From Anaerofilum sp. (GTDB taxonomy: Bacteria > Bacillota > Clostridia > Oscillospirales > Ruminococcaceae), in contig JAHHUF010000097.1 in assembly GCA_020024115.1 (NCBI GenBank), positions 1 through 6,517 on the forward strand: a stretch of 6,517 bases of DNA. The letters run 5' to 3'. The notes under the pieces were generated by a model. The model was not told the DNA's origin, made no database searches, and saw nothing but the letters and a program-made list of their open reading frames with translations. The translations under genes and the position numbers were made by a program. This document shows, piece after piece, positions 1-5,977 of the stretch. The first letter of the stretch is position 1, and each line of letters opens with the position of its first letter.

Positions 1-258
1 TTTATCATCAACTGAAAATCTTTCCAATAATTTAGAAAGTTGTTTTTTAGAATTTGTTTGATAATTATCAGGTGTGATATTTTTGTTTTCTAAATTGCAT
101 CTTCCATTCCCTGTTGCTAACAATTTTTTTCCAACCCGATTTAAACGCTCTAAAATATAAACATTTGCTGTATGTTGTTTGGCAGCAGAAATTGCTGCGG
201 CCAATCCAGATGCTCCTCCACCAATTATAGCTATATTGGGAAGTTGATTTTTTTCCAT
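1..258 (-). CDS. BaiN/HI0933-family FAD-dependent oxidoreductase, N-terminal part (runs off window)
   Basis: Only the first 86 codons are in the window; the gene continues past base 1. My translation starts MEKNQLPNIAIIGGGASG. It shows a Rossmann FAD-binding motif GGGASG (residues 13-18), an acidic residue E37 at the end of beta-2 (ribose binding), and the block GKKLLATGNGRCN (residues 43-55), which is characteristic of the HI0933/YhiN/BaiN flavoprotein family. Known members are cytosolic flavoproteins; some clostridial ones act on bile-acid intermediates, but most have no proven substrate, so I give no reaction. The ATG at 258-256 is supported by AAGGAG at 270-265, 6 nt upstream. It is the first gene after the terminator at 334-380 and has its own promoter, so it is probably not part of the mobB operon. 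The family is clear; the substrate is unknown. Confidence 0.88.
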   Translation of the reverse strand, partial: MEKNQLPNIAIIGGGASGLAAAISAAKQHTANVYILERLNRVGKKLLATGNGRCNLENKNITPDNYQTNSKKQLSKLLERFSVDDK

Positions 259-293
259 AAAAATCTCCTTTAATTTGTATGTGTTTAATTGTT

Positions 294-322
294 ATTATAG
301 CATAAAATAAATGGTTTTTAAC
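294..322 (-). promoter_or_regulatory. Promoter for the BaiN-family gene
   Basis: A perfect TATAAT -10 box reads on the minus strand at 299-294, 35 nt upstream of the ATG. The -35 region is poor: TTAAAA at 321-316 with a 16-bp spacer is the best fit. The site lies between the mobB terminator and the gene, which is where a promoter is expected. The start of transcription would fall near 287. Confidence 0.55.
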
Positions 323-333
323 ATTATAGATAG

Positions 334-380
334 AAAAACTCTTGCTATTTAGTTTATGCCACTAAATAGCAAGAGTTTTT
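334..380 (-). terminator. Intrinsic terminator closing the transporter-mobB operon
   Basis: There is a perfect 20-bp inverted repeat: arms 334-353 and 361-380, loop 354-360 (7 nt). It begins 6 nt beyond the mobB stop codon. On the minus strand the stem ends in a run of five U (338-334). The repeat also has A-run/T-run symmetry, so it could stop transcription in either direction, although no plus-strand gene ends here in the window. It separates the operon from the downstream flavoprotein gene. Confidence 0.9.
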
Positions 381-386
381 TGAAAT

Positions 387-881
387 TTATATATTTGTTT
401 GTTCAATAATAAACTGTGCTAAACCATCAATATCATCCAATGCAAAACAAGGAGTAGAGGTATTATTTTTGATAGAATCATCATCCGTTGCAATTGCAAT
501 GTAATCTTTTGGTGAAAAAGGAAGCCCTTTATTTGTTGCTTTACGGCAAATTCCAATTTTAGGGATATTTTCTTGCTTGTATCCTTCTACAAGAATCAAA
601 TCAACATCGTGAATCATCTCAATATTTTGTTGAAAAGTTCGTGGTCTTTGTTCAACAAGTGCTGTTTTTGTATCTGAACTAATTAACATAATATCAGCAC
701 CGGCATTGGAAAATCTCCAAGAATCTTTCCCTTCATGGTCAATATCAAAATTGTGTGCATCATGTTTGATTACAGCAAGATGTAAGTTTTTTGATTTCAA
801 ACAGAGAATTAGTTTTTCAATTAAAGTTGTTTTTCCTGTTCCTGAATATGCTGAAAAACCAATGATAGGAATTGAACTCAT
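387..881 (-). CDS. mobB: MobB, molybdopterin-guanine dinucleotide biosynthesis adaptor (GTPase)
   Basis: A 164-residue P-loop protein of normal MobB length. It has Walker A AYSGTGKT (residues 11-18), the MobB signature VIKHDAHNFDID (37-48) followed by GKDSWR (51-56), and VEGYK (98-102) at the end of the Walker-B-like strand. MobB binds GTP and supports MobA in making the bis-guanylyl molybdenum cofactor, or its delivery to apo-enzymes, in the cytosol; it is not strictly essential in E. coli. MobA and the moa/moe genes are not in the window. The ATG at 881 has AGAGGAG at 894-888 with a 6-nt spacer, and this site overlaps the stop codon of the upstream flavoprotein gene, so translation is probably coupled. 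It is the last gene of the operon, followed at once by the terminator. It is the main clue to what the importer carries. Confidence 0.92.
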   Translation of the reverse strand: MSSIPIIGFSAYSGTGKTTLIEKLILCLKSKNLHLAVIKHDAHNFDIDHEGKDSWRFSNAGADIMLISSDTKTALVEQRPRTFQQNIEMIHDVDLILVEGYKQENIPKIGICRKATNKGLPFSPKDYIAIATDDDSIKNNTSTPCFALDDIDGLAQFIIEQTNI

Positions 882-893
882 TTTATTCTCCTC

Positions 894-1448
894 TCAATCT
901 TCCATCAACCATTGTGCCAACTTTACAACTTCAGCCATTGCAATCTCATCTTCTTGGGCTGGATGTGTGTCTGTACGACCTGAGCAGATAATATGGTCTT
1001 GAAATCCTGTTGCATTTACCATTTTAAAAAATGCACTTAAATGATGTTCTGCATTTTTTTCGTTTCCTTTTCCACCTGCAGTGAGAATTGCAGCAGATTT
1101 TTTGGGACGCTGCTGCAAAGGTTTATTCAAAAAGAATGTTGCTGCATGCCATGGCTGCAAACGGCTCATTACACTTAAAACAGCACCAGGTAATGTTGAG
1201 AAATAAACAGGAGATGCAATAACAATATTATCAAAATCATCGTCATATATAATTTTCATCTCATCCTCAACAACACACTTTGCTGTTTTCCAACAAGAAC
1301 GGCAGTCCACACAAGGAGCAATATTTGAGCGAAATGCAGAAATTTCCACTATTTCACCTTGTAAATGTTTGCGTAGTTGTGCAATCAATACTGCCGTATT
1401 TCCATTAACACGAGGAGAACCATTGACAATCAATGTTTTTCTTGACAT
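894..1448 (-). CDS. Flavodoxin-fold FMN protein with four-cysteine motif (iron-sulfur flavoprotein/NADPH-dependent FMN reductase family)
   Basis: A 184-residue flavodoxin-like protein. The N-terminal phosphate-binding loop is GSPRVNGNT (residues 10-18). The segment SPVYFSTLPG (79-88) and the glycine-rich TAGGKGNE (123-130) are the other flavin-contact regions of the family. Between them is a compact cysteine cluster C46-x2-C49-x2-C52-x5-C58 followed by an acidic EDEM. This matches the CX2CX2CX4-7C pattern that holds a 4Fe-4S cluster in archaeal and clostridial iron-sulfur flavoproteins (Isf). Cluster binding here is inferred. Likely role: an electron carrier or flavin/metal reductase; the substrate is unknown. 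The gene starts at ATG 1448 with AAGGA at 1463-1459 (10-nt spacer, somewhat long) and lies 44 nt after the lipoprotein gene and 12 nt before mobB, so it belongs to the transporter operon. Confidence 0.85.
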   Translation of the reverse strand: MSRKTLIVNGSPRVNGNTAVLIAQLRKHLQGEIVEISAFRSNIAPCVDCRSCWKTAKCVVEDEMKIIYDDDFDNIVIASPVYFSTLPGAVLSVMSRLQPWHAATFFLNKPLQQRPKKSAAILTAGGKGNEKNAEHHLSAFFKMVNATGFQDHIICSGRTDTHPAQEDEIAMAEVVKLAQWLMED

Positions 1449-1492
1449 AAAACTTCATTCCTTTTACTTTAATTGACAAACAAAATTCACTT

Positions 1493-2626
1493 TTATTTCA
1501 AAAAAGCATCTTTGGTAATAGTATTATACTGTTCGTCAGTCAATTTGCAGTTATAAAACAATTCATAATATTCCATAATATCTGCTTTGACATCATAATC
1601 ACAATATTCAGGATACAATTCAGCAGTTAACCAAATCAAACCCAAGTAGCGCTGTACCGCAGGAGGCATACTCATCCAGTTGTGTGGTACAGCAGGAACT
1701 TTAACAAATTTGTCATTTATAATGGCATCAATTTTATTCCAACTATCAGTTTGCTTTACAGTATCATAAATGCTGTCTGGTGCAAAAATTACAAAATCAG
1801 GATTCCACAAAGAAATTTGCTCCATTGTTACTTCATTTCCGGTACCTTTGCTTAAAGGATTGTCAACAACTGCAACATTGTTTGTCAGCATATCCAGCAG
1901 TTCAGAATGATAAGAGTCTTTTGCCAAAACATTCAAACCATCTTTTCCAATAACATACAAGGTATCAATTTTGTTATCGCCAACTTTTTCCATGATAGAA
2001 GTTGTACGATTATATATTTTTTCGCAGAATTGTGCTAACTGTTCACCTTTTTCTTCTTTACCCAACAACTTTCCGAGCTTGCGATATGTCTCAGGCATAC
2101 TTTCTAAAGTAGATGAAACATAAACAGAAGGAATATTGGTTTGGTTTTGAAGATTGTCCAAATCTTCTTTGATACTTTTCTTTGGTTCACCCATATCAAT
2201 AATAATTTGTGGTTCAGCAAGTGCCAATTCTTCCACATTCAAATCAGCGGATACATACAAACTTCCAAAGCATGGCAAATCAAAGTACTTGTCACCAATA
2301 ATACCTTTTGCGGTATCATGCCATTCAGTAGCTAAACCAACAAACTGCTCTGAAGCAATTGCGAATAAAATAATTTGTGCCAAAGGTGCCGATGGGACAA
2401 TACGAGTAATTTCTTTTGGGATTTCTACCTCTCTGCCAGCATCATCTGTGAATAAATATGTTTGTGAGACATCTTCATTTCCACTTTCCTTAACAGTGCT
2501 GGAACTGGAAATCTCACTACCAGAACCGGAAGATTCAGTTGCATTACTTTGAGTGGAGTTTCCGCAAGAAGCCAAACTAAGCAGCATACTGGAAACAATC
2601 ATCAAAGTTAAAAGTCGCTTTTTCAT
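1493..2626 (-). CDS. Substrate-binding lipoprotein of a FecB/BtuF-type ABC importer (candidate molybdate/tungstate binder)
   Basis: A 377-residue lipoprotein. It has a basic n-region (MKKR), a hydrophobic core and the lipobox LASC with the acylated cysteine at C21. A Ser/Glu-rich linker (about 22-50) then leads into a Peripla_BP_2 (TroA/BtuF fold) domain from about 57. The domain opens with FTDDAGREVEIP (59-70), the usual start of class III binding proteins. The C-lobe carries NWMSMPP (316-322) with R326, LG (328-329) and WL (332-333), a block seen in many metal-oxyanion and iron binders of this fold. It would sit outside the membrane and deliver the ligand to the permease. Bound ligand: molybdate or tungstate is inferred from mobB; siderophore, heme or cobalamin remain possible. 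AAAGGAG at 2642-2636 precedes the ATG by 9 nt and overlaps the ATPase stop; only 2 nt separate the two genes. Confidence 0.88.
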   Translation of the reverse strand: MKKRLLTLMIVSSMLLSLASCGNSTQSNATESSGSGSEISSSSTVKESGNEDVSQTYLFTDDAGREVEIPKEITRIVPSAPLAQIILFAIASEQFVGLATEWHDTAKGIIGDKYFDLPCFGSLYVSADLNVEELALAEPQIIIDMGEPKKSIKEDLDNLQNQTNIPSVYVSSTLESMPETYRKLGKLLGKEEKGEQLAQFCEKIYNRTTSIMEKVGDNKIDTLYVIGKDGLNVLAKDSYHSELLDMLTNNVAVVDNPLSKGTGNEVTMEQISLWNPDFVIFAPDSIYDTVKQTDSWNKIDAIINDKFVKVPAVPHNWMSMPPAVQRYLGLIWLTAELYPEYCDYDVKADIMEYYELFYNCKLTDEQYNTITKDAFLK

Positions 2627-2628
2627 AA

Positions 2629-3423
2629 TTAAGTTCTCCTTTTTTTGTCTTTTATATCAGCAGGAACACAAACACGAACATTATCGTTATGCATACTGCA
2701 AACATCTATATTTATGTCATATAAGGTAGAAATGAGGGAATCACATATAATTTCCTGTGGTGTTCCCCATCCCAAAACTTCCCCATTATACAAAGCGAGA
2801 ATTTTATCAGAATAAAAATAGGCTTGGTCGGGGTCATGTGTTGATTGAATTACAATATAACCATCTTGCGTTAAATTATGTACTGTTTTCATCACACGGA
2901 TTTTGTTTCCAAAATCCAAATTGGCAGATGGTTCATCCATTACAAGAATTTTGGCCTGCTGTGCAATTGCTCTTGCAATCAATGTAAGCTGCCGTTCACC
3001 ACCACTGATATTTCCATATCCACGATTTTTTAAATGAGAAATGCCCAAACGCTCCAATGCAAGTTCTGCTTGTTCATTTTGTATTTTTCCTGGTGCAGAA
3101 AAATTTTTTGTTTGTGCAGTAGTTCCCATTAGTACCATATCAAAAACGCTAAAATTAAAGACTGGATTGTGTGACTGCGGAATATAGGAAATATATTTTG
3201 CAAGCTGTGCAGCATTCATTGTTTCAACAGCTTTATTTTCAACAAATGTATTTCCAAAAGTTGGACGAAGCAACCCTAGCATACAACGAAACAATGTGCT
3301 TTTTCCAACTCCATTTGGCCCTAATACAGATAAAAATTGACCATACTCTACTTCAAAATTGATGTTTTTTAATACTTCATAAGTACCATAGCTAAATGAT
3401 AAATTAGCAACTTTGATGCTCAA
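2629..3423 (-). CDS. FecE/BtuD-type ABC importer ATPase (TTG start)
   Basis: A 264-residue ABC ATPase, the energising subunit of the importer. Walker A is GPNGVGKST (residues 35-43), the Q-loop glutamine is Q83, the signature is ISGGERQ (139-145), Walker B is ILVMDEP (159-165), the D-loop is SANLD (166-170) and the H-loop histidine is H196 in STHDPD. All catalytic positions are intact. The codon at 3423-3421 is TTG, and the next residues, SIKVANLSFSYG, are the normal family N-terminus. TTG is therefore the likely start, with no nearby ATG to replace it. The last 4 nt of the permease gene (TTGA) contain this start, so the two genes overlap and are probably translationally coupled. Only a weak GGTGAG (3434-3429) lies upstream. 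The subunit would bind the cytoplasmic face of the permease as a dimer. Confidence 0.93.
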   Translation of the reverse strand: MSIKVANLSFSYGTYEVLKNINFEVEYGQFLSVLGPNGVGKSTLFRCMLGLLRPTFGNTFVENKAVETMNAAQLAKYISYIPQSHNPVFNFSVFDMVLMGTTAQTKNFSAPGKIQNEQAELALERLGISHLKNRGYGNISGGERQLTLIARAIAQQAKILVMDEPSANLDFGNKIRVMKTVHNLTQDGYIVIQSTHDPDQAYFYSDKILALYNGEVLGWGTPQEIICDSLISTLYDINIDVCSMHNDNVRVCVPADIKDKKRRT

Positions 3424-4436
3424 TTATGCTCACCATCCTTTGAAATAAGGTAAATAAAGAATGGGGCTCCAATAAATGAAGTTAATATTCCAATTGGAAT
3501 TTCAGTTGTGAGCAAATTTCGGGAAATATCATCTACTAACAATAAAAAAATTGCTCCAAACAGCATAGATGTTGGCATAAGATATTTATAGTTATTCCCA
3601 ACCATTCTCCGTGAAAGATGTGGAATGACCAATCCCACCCAACCAATAACACCACTTACTGAAACACTGGCAGCTGTAATGAGGGTTGCACACAAAATGA
3701 CAATAAATCGTAAATATTTCGCATTTACTCCCATGGTCTGAGCTTCCTCATCGCCAAGTGTCAAAATATTGATGCGCCAACGCAATAAAAATAAGGGAAT
3801 CAACCCAATTGCCATTGGTATAATTGCAAAAGATACATCTTTCGGGTTTGTTCCATTCAGACTACCCATCATCCAATAAGTGATAGCAGGAAGTTGGTCT
3901 TCTGGGTCTGCTACCATTTTAATAAAAGAAGTACCTGATGAAACCAAAGACCCAACCATAATACCAGCCAAAACAAGTCCAAGCACTCGTTTTCCTTTTG
4001 CCATATTTCCTGTATATATTACAACCAATACCGTAAGAAGGCTAAAAATGAATGCAAATGTAACAACCATAGAACCATCAAATCCAAATAAAATTGCAAG
4101 CGCTGCTCCGAATCCGGCACCAGAAGATGCACCAAGAATGTCAGGCGAAGCCATAGGGTTTTGAAACACACCTTGATAAGAAGCACCAGCAGTGGCCAAA
4201 GAACAACCAACCAAACAAGCCAATAATATACGCGGAATTCTATGATTTAAAAGCAATGATTCTTGCACAGATGCCCAAAACGGCTCAATGGGAACAATTT
4301 TAGATCCTAAAATTCCAGCAAGTTCTTTGATACTCATAGGATACCGACCAATTGTAATAGAGGCAATCATTACCACAATCAATGCAACAAATAATAGCAC
4401 AATTATTAGCGAATAGGACAACTTTGCTTTTTTCAT
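3420..4436 (-). CDS. FecCD/BtuC-type ABC importer permease
   Basis: A 338-residue, very hydrophobic protein of normal FecCD length, expected to have about 10 membrane segments (first at about 8-30). Family blocks visible: RIPR (67-70), GASYQGVFQNPMASPDILG (84-102), YWMMGSLNG (187-195), GWVGLVIPHLSRRMVG (265-280, the cytoplasmic ATPase-coupling region) and EIPIGILTSFIGAPFF (312-327). It would form the homodimeric channel for the ligand brought by the lipoprotein. The ATG at 4436 is the only usable start: the frame has no ATG, GTG or TTG upstream before an in-frame stop at 4499-4497. It has no Shine-Dalgarno site of its own. Its ATG overlaps the TGA of the 18-codon ORF at 4433-4489, which suggests initiation by coupling. 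It is the first transporter gene behind the regulated leader. Confidence 0.92.
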   Translation of the reverse strand: MKKAKLSYSLIIVLLFVALIVVMIASITIGRYPMSIKELAGILGSKIVPIEPFWASVQESLLLNHRIPRILLACLVGCSLATAGASYQGVFQNPMASPDILGASSGAGFGAALAILFGFDGSMVVTFAFIFSLLTVLVVIYTGNMAKGKRVLGLVLAGIMVGSLVSSGTSFIKMVADPEDQLPAITYWMMGSLNGTNPKDVSFAIIPMAIGLIPLFLLRWRINILTLGDEEAQTMGVNAKYLRFIVILCATLITAASVSVSGVIGWVGLVIPHLSRRMVGNNYKYLMPTSMLFGAIFLLLVDDISRNLLTTEIPIGILTSFIGAPFFIYLISKDGEHN

Positions 4437-4489
4437 GTTAAAATCGCTGCACTTGATACAATAAAAATATATTGTGGGTTTTGCAGCAT
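4433..4489 (-). CDS. 18-codon leader ORF coupled to the permease gene
   Basis: The minus strand from ATG 4489 encodes MLQNPQYIFIVSSAAILT and stops at TGA 4435-4433, which overlaps the permease start as ATGA. GAGG at 4498-4495 lies 5 nt upstream in a G-rich run (GAGGGGG), a far better ribosome site than anything ahead of the permease ATG. The position after the leader terminator means it is made only when transcription reads through. The peptide is hydrophobic in its middle, with no run of one amino acid that would mark a classical amino-acid attenuator. I infer that its main function is to load ribosomes for the permease; the peptide itself may be irrelevant. I know of no homologue. Confidence 0.5.
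   Translation of the reverse strand: MLQNPQYIFIVSSAAILT
4446..4487 (-). other. mRNA hairpin across the leader ORF
   Basis: GCUGCA (4487-4482) pairs perfectly with UGCAGC (4451-4446). Inside it ACAAUA (4475-4470) pairs with UAUUGU (4463-4458), leaving a 6x6 internal loop and a 6-nt apical loop. The outer stem includes the last base of the leader-ORF start codon, and its 3' side ends 9 nt before the permease ATG. Ribosomes translating the leader ORF would open it, which fits translational coupling. The fold was found by eye, with no energy calculation. Confidence 0.4.
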
Positions 4490-4528
4490 TTCCCCCTCAC
4501 ATATAAAGTAAATTTGTGTGGTAAAATC

Positions 4529-4566
4529 AAAAAAATAAAAGCCATCTTGAAATCAAGACAGCTTTT
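4529..4566 (-). terminator. Leader intrinsic terminator (attenuator) upstream of the transporter genes
   Basis: On the minus strand the arms AAAAGC-UGUCUUGA (4566-4553) and UCAAGAUG-GCUUUU (4550-4537) form a 14-bp stem with two G-U wobbles. The stem is followed by A and seven U (4535-4529). It stands about 190 nt into the transcript and 93 nt before the permease ATG, with no gene end nearby to explain it, so it is best read as a conditional terminator. The left arm segment CUGUCU (4561-4556) can instead pair with AGACAG at 4619-4614 upstream, a possible antiterminator. Confidence 0.8.
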
Positions 4567-4755
4567 TACACAACAAAACAAGGTTATATCAAAATTGACA
4601 TTTCCATTCGTTTCTGTCTCCTTCTCAAAGTACGGAAAGCTATACCGTTTCCAGTATAACTCAGCAACCTCTATAATAAAAAACATATAAAAAGGTTAGG
4701 CTGCAAATCATAGCAATTGCCTTAGATAATACAGCTCGGAAACTTAATTAAATTT
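4529..4755 (-). ncRNA. Structured 5' leader, candidate riboswitch or attenuator of unknown class
   Basis: About 227 nt of untranslated RNA between the promoter and the terminator tail. Elements seen by eye: (1) CAGC (4703-4700) + AACCU (4697-4693) pairing with AGGUU-GCUG (4670-4662), with a 2-nt bulge; (2) an alternative small stem AGGC/GCCU around 4722-4698 that excludes it; (3) a 9-bp hairpin 4660-4639 with a GAAA tetraloop (4651-4648); (4) CUUUC/GAAGG (4639-4635 with 4624-4620); (5) AGACAG (4619-4614), able to pair with the terminator's left arm. A second AACCU at 4585-4581 competes for AGGUU 4670-4666. I see no cobalamin B12 box, TPP, FMN, SAM, T-box or canonical Moco motif. The transporter-mobB context suggests control by molybdate, tungstate or the cofactor, but this is inference. 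Confidence 0.55.
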
Positions 4756-4779
4756 TCAACTATTATACTAAGTTGGAAA
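4753..4779 (-). promoter_or_regulatory. Candidate operator: inverted repeat centred on the -10 box
   Basis: TTTCCAACT (4779-4771) and AGTTGAAAA (4761-4753) form an inverted repeat with 8 of 9 matching positions and a 9-bp spacer. The spacer contains the TATAAT box, so a dimeric repressor bound here would block the promoter. The sequence does not match a Fur, DtxR or ModE consensus that I know. Short AT-rich repeats arise by chance, so this is tentative. Confidence 0.3.
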
Positions 4780-4791
4780 TATCGATGTCAA
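4762..4791 (-). promoter_or_regulatory. Strong sigma-A-type promoter of the transporter-mobB operon
   Basis: Perfect TTGACA (4791-4786) and perfect TATAAT (4767-4762) are separated by 18 bp on the minus strand. Transcription would begin near 4755 and yield a leader of about 320 nt before the permease ATG. A strong promoter followed by a terminator-bearing leader fits control after initiation. The -35 box lies inside a tandem near-repeat, GCTTAACAT (4802-4794) and GCTTGACAT (4793-4785). Confidence 0.85.
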
Positions 4792-4856
4792 GCATGTTAA
4801 GCACAAACAACGGATACAAGACAATATTTTGATATAATTAGCAATATTTTTTACTT

Positions 4857-5903
4857 TTATTGATTGATTTGAAAAGGAACATAGTTTGCAATCAATTGCA
4901 AAGTGGCTTCGACCCCTTTAATATGAGAACGCTCATATCCATGAGAAGCATATACACCAGGACCAATTACACAATGACGCACAGATGCACCACTTCGCAC
5001 AGCAGCATCTGCATCGGAACCATAATAAGGGTATACATCCACGGCATAGCGGATATTGTGTTCTTTTGCTGTTTTTACCAAAGCGGTAACAGTATCATAA
5101 CTGGATGGACCACTGGAATCCATTGCACAAATAGAAACCATTGTTTCATCGCAATTCAAATCATCCCCTACACAACCCATATCAACACTGATAAATTCAT
5201 CCAAATTTGTGGGCAAATCAGCTGTTCCGCCATGTCCCACTTCTTCGTAGGTGGTAAAGTTCAGATACAAAGGTTTTTGCGGAACCAGTCTGTCTTCTTT
5301 TACATATTCAGCAAAAGCCAAAAGAATTGCAGCAGAAAGTTTGTCGTCTAAAAAACGGCTTTTAATATATCCGCTTTGTGTAATCTTTGTGCGTGTTTCT
5401 ACACATACAAAATCTCCTGTACCAATTCCTAAATCTTTTACTTGCTGTGCATTTTTTACTTCTTCATCCAAAACAACTTCTACATTGTCCCATGTGCGTA
5501 CAATTTCTTTCAATTTTCCATTTACATGTACAGATGCGTTCTCTAATTGAAGGGTTCCTTCATACACTTTTCCGTCACGGGTATAAATAGTTACTGTTTC
5601 TGTTTCGGTATTTCCAGCATTTAAACCACCCACCGGACTAACGCGCAGTCTTCCAGTAGATTTTACAGAACGAACCATTGCACCCAATGTGTCTACATGG
5701 GATGCCAACATCAAACCACCTTCACCTTGACCACCTAATAGAACTTGTACAGCACCTTTTGTAGTTTTTATAGGGGAATACCCCATATTCTGCAAGGTAG
5801 TAAGTAAATATTCAGTGGCTTTTGCAGTATATCCTGTTGGGCTTGGAATTGCCAAAAGTTCTTTTGTGTATTGCAATGCTTTATCTAAAAATTTCTTTTC
5901 CAT
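4857..5903 (-). CDS. M42-family metallopeptidase (aminopeptidase/hydrolase)
   Basis: A 348-residue protein from ATG 5903, the usual M42 length. Dinuclear-metal site residues are in place: H69 and D71 in SHVD, the bridging Asp in LDDK (D186/D187), the catalytic Glu pair E220-E221 in TTYEEVGHGG, D241 in SVDMG and H321 in ASHGYERSH. The segments SVHVNGK (about 124-130) and RTWDN (136-140) resemble the M42 subgroup that includes hydrolases of the NAGGN osmoprotectant loci, but no partner genes of that pathway are here, so general peptide hydrolysis in the cytosol is the safe call. M42 enzymes often form dodecameric tetrahedra. The start is set by GGGAG at 5917-5913, 9 nt ahead. A longer frame to TTG 5969 has no ribosome site and would begin inside the putative promoter. 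No clear terminator follows; it appears to be monocistronic. Confidence 0.93.
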   Translation of the reverse strand: MEKKFLDKALQYTKELLAIPSPTGYTAKATEYLLTTLQNMGYSPIKTTKGAVQVLLGGQGEGGLMLASHVDTLGAMVRSVKSTGRLRVSPVGGLNAGNTETETVTIYTRDGKVYEGTLQLENASVHVNGKLKEIVRTWDNVEVVLDEEVKNAQQVKDLGIGTGDFVCVETRTKITQSGYIKSRFLDDKLSAAILLAFAEYVKEDRLVPQKPLYLNFTTYEEVGHGGTADLPTNLDEFISVDMGCVGDDLNCDETMVSICAMDSSGPSSYDTVTALVKTAKEHNIRYAVDVYPYYGSDADAAVRSGASVRHCVIGPGVYASHGYERSHIKGVEATLQLIANYVPFQINQ

Positions 5904-5940
5904 TAAAAAATACTCCCAATAAAACAAGTTTGTTTTTGTA

Positions 5941-5969
5941 AGAATACCATATTTTAAAACATGATACAA
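5941..5969 (-). promoter_or_regulatory. Putative promoter of the M42 peptidase gene
   Basis: TTGTAT (5969-5964) and TATTCT (5946-5941) are spaced by 17 bp, with TG one base ahead of the -10 box (extended -10 type). Both boxes are imperfect. The position, 38-66 nt before the ATG and just after the upstream pseudogene, is suitable. Confidence 0.4.
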
Positions 5970-5977
5970 GATAACTT

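Noticed and set aside
4438..4686. 82-codon open frame on the minus strand through the leader
   Set aside because: It has no ribosome site, runs through the leader hairpins and the terminator, has a cysteine- and phenylalanine-rich composition unlike a folded protein, and is better explained as chance openness of structured AT-rich leader.
4472..4690. 72-codon plus-strand frame across the same leader
   Set aside because: It has no ribosome site or promoter, and it is antisense to the structured leader.
4693..4702. AGGTTAGGCT, resembling half of a DtxR/IdeR iron-regulator site
   Set aside because: The other half-site matches at only about 2 of 9 positions, it lies well downstream of the promoter, and the bases are accounted for by leader hairpins.
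4529..4755. Canonical Moco or cobalamin riboswitch
   Set aside because: The context invited both, but I see neither the Moco core with its conserved multi-stem junction sequences nor a B12 box; only the GNRA-capped hairpin is suggestive, and that is too common to count.
4803..4856. Terminator after the M42 gene
   Set aside because: Only AT-only pairings such as AATATT/AATATT are present on either strand; they are not convincing as an intrinsic terminator.
5904..5969. 22-residue N-terminal extension of the M42 peptidase from TTG 5969
   Set aside because: The ATG at 5903 has GGGAG at proper spacing and gives the family's usual N-terminus; the extension overlaps the likely promoter and has no ribosome site.
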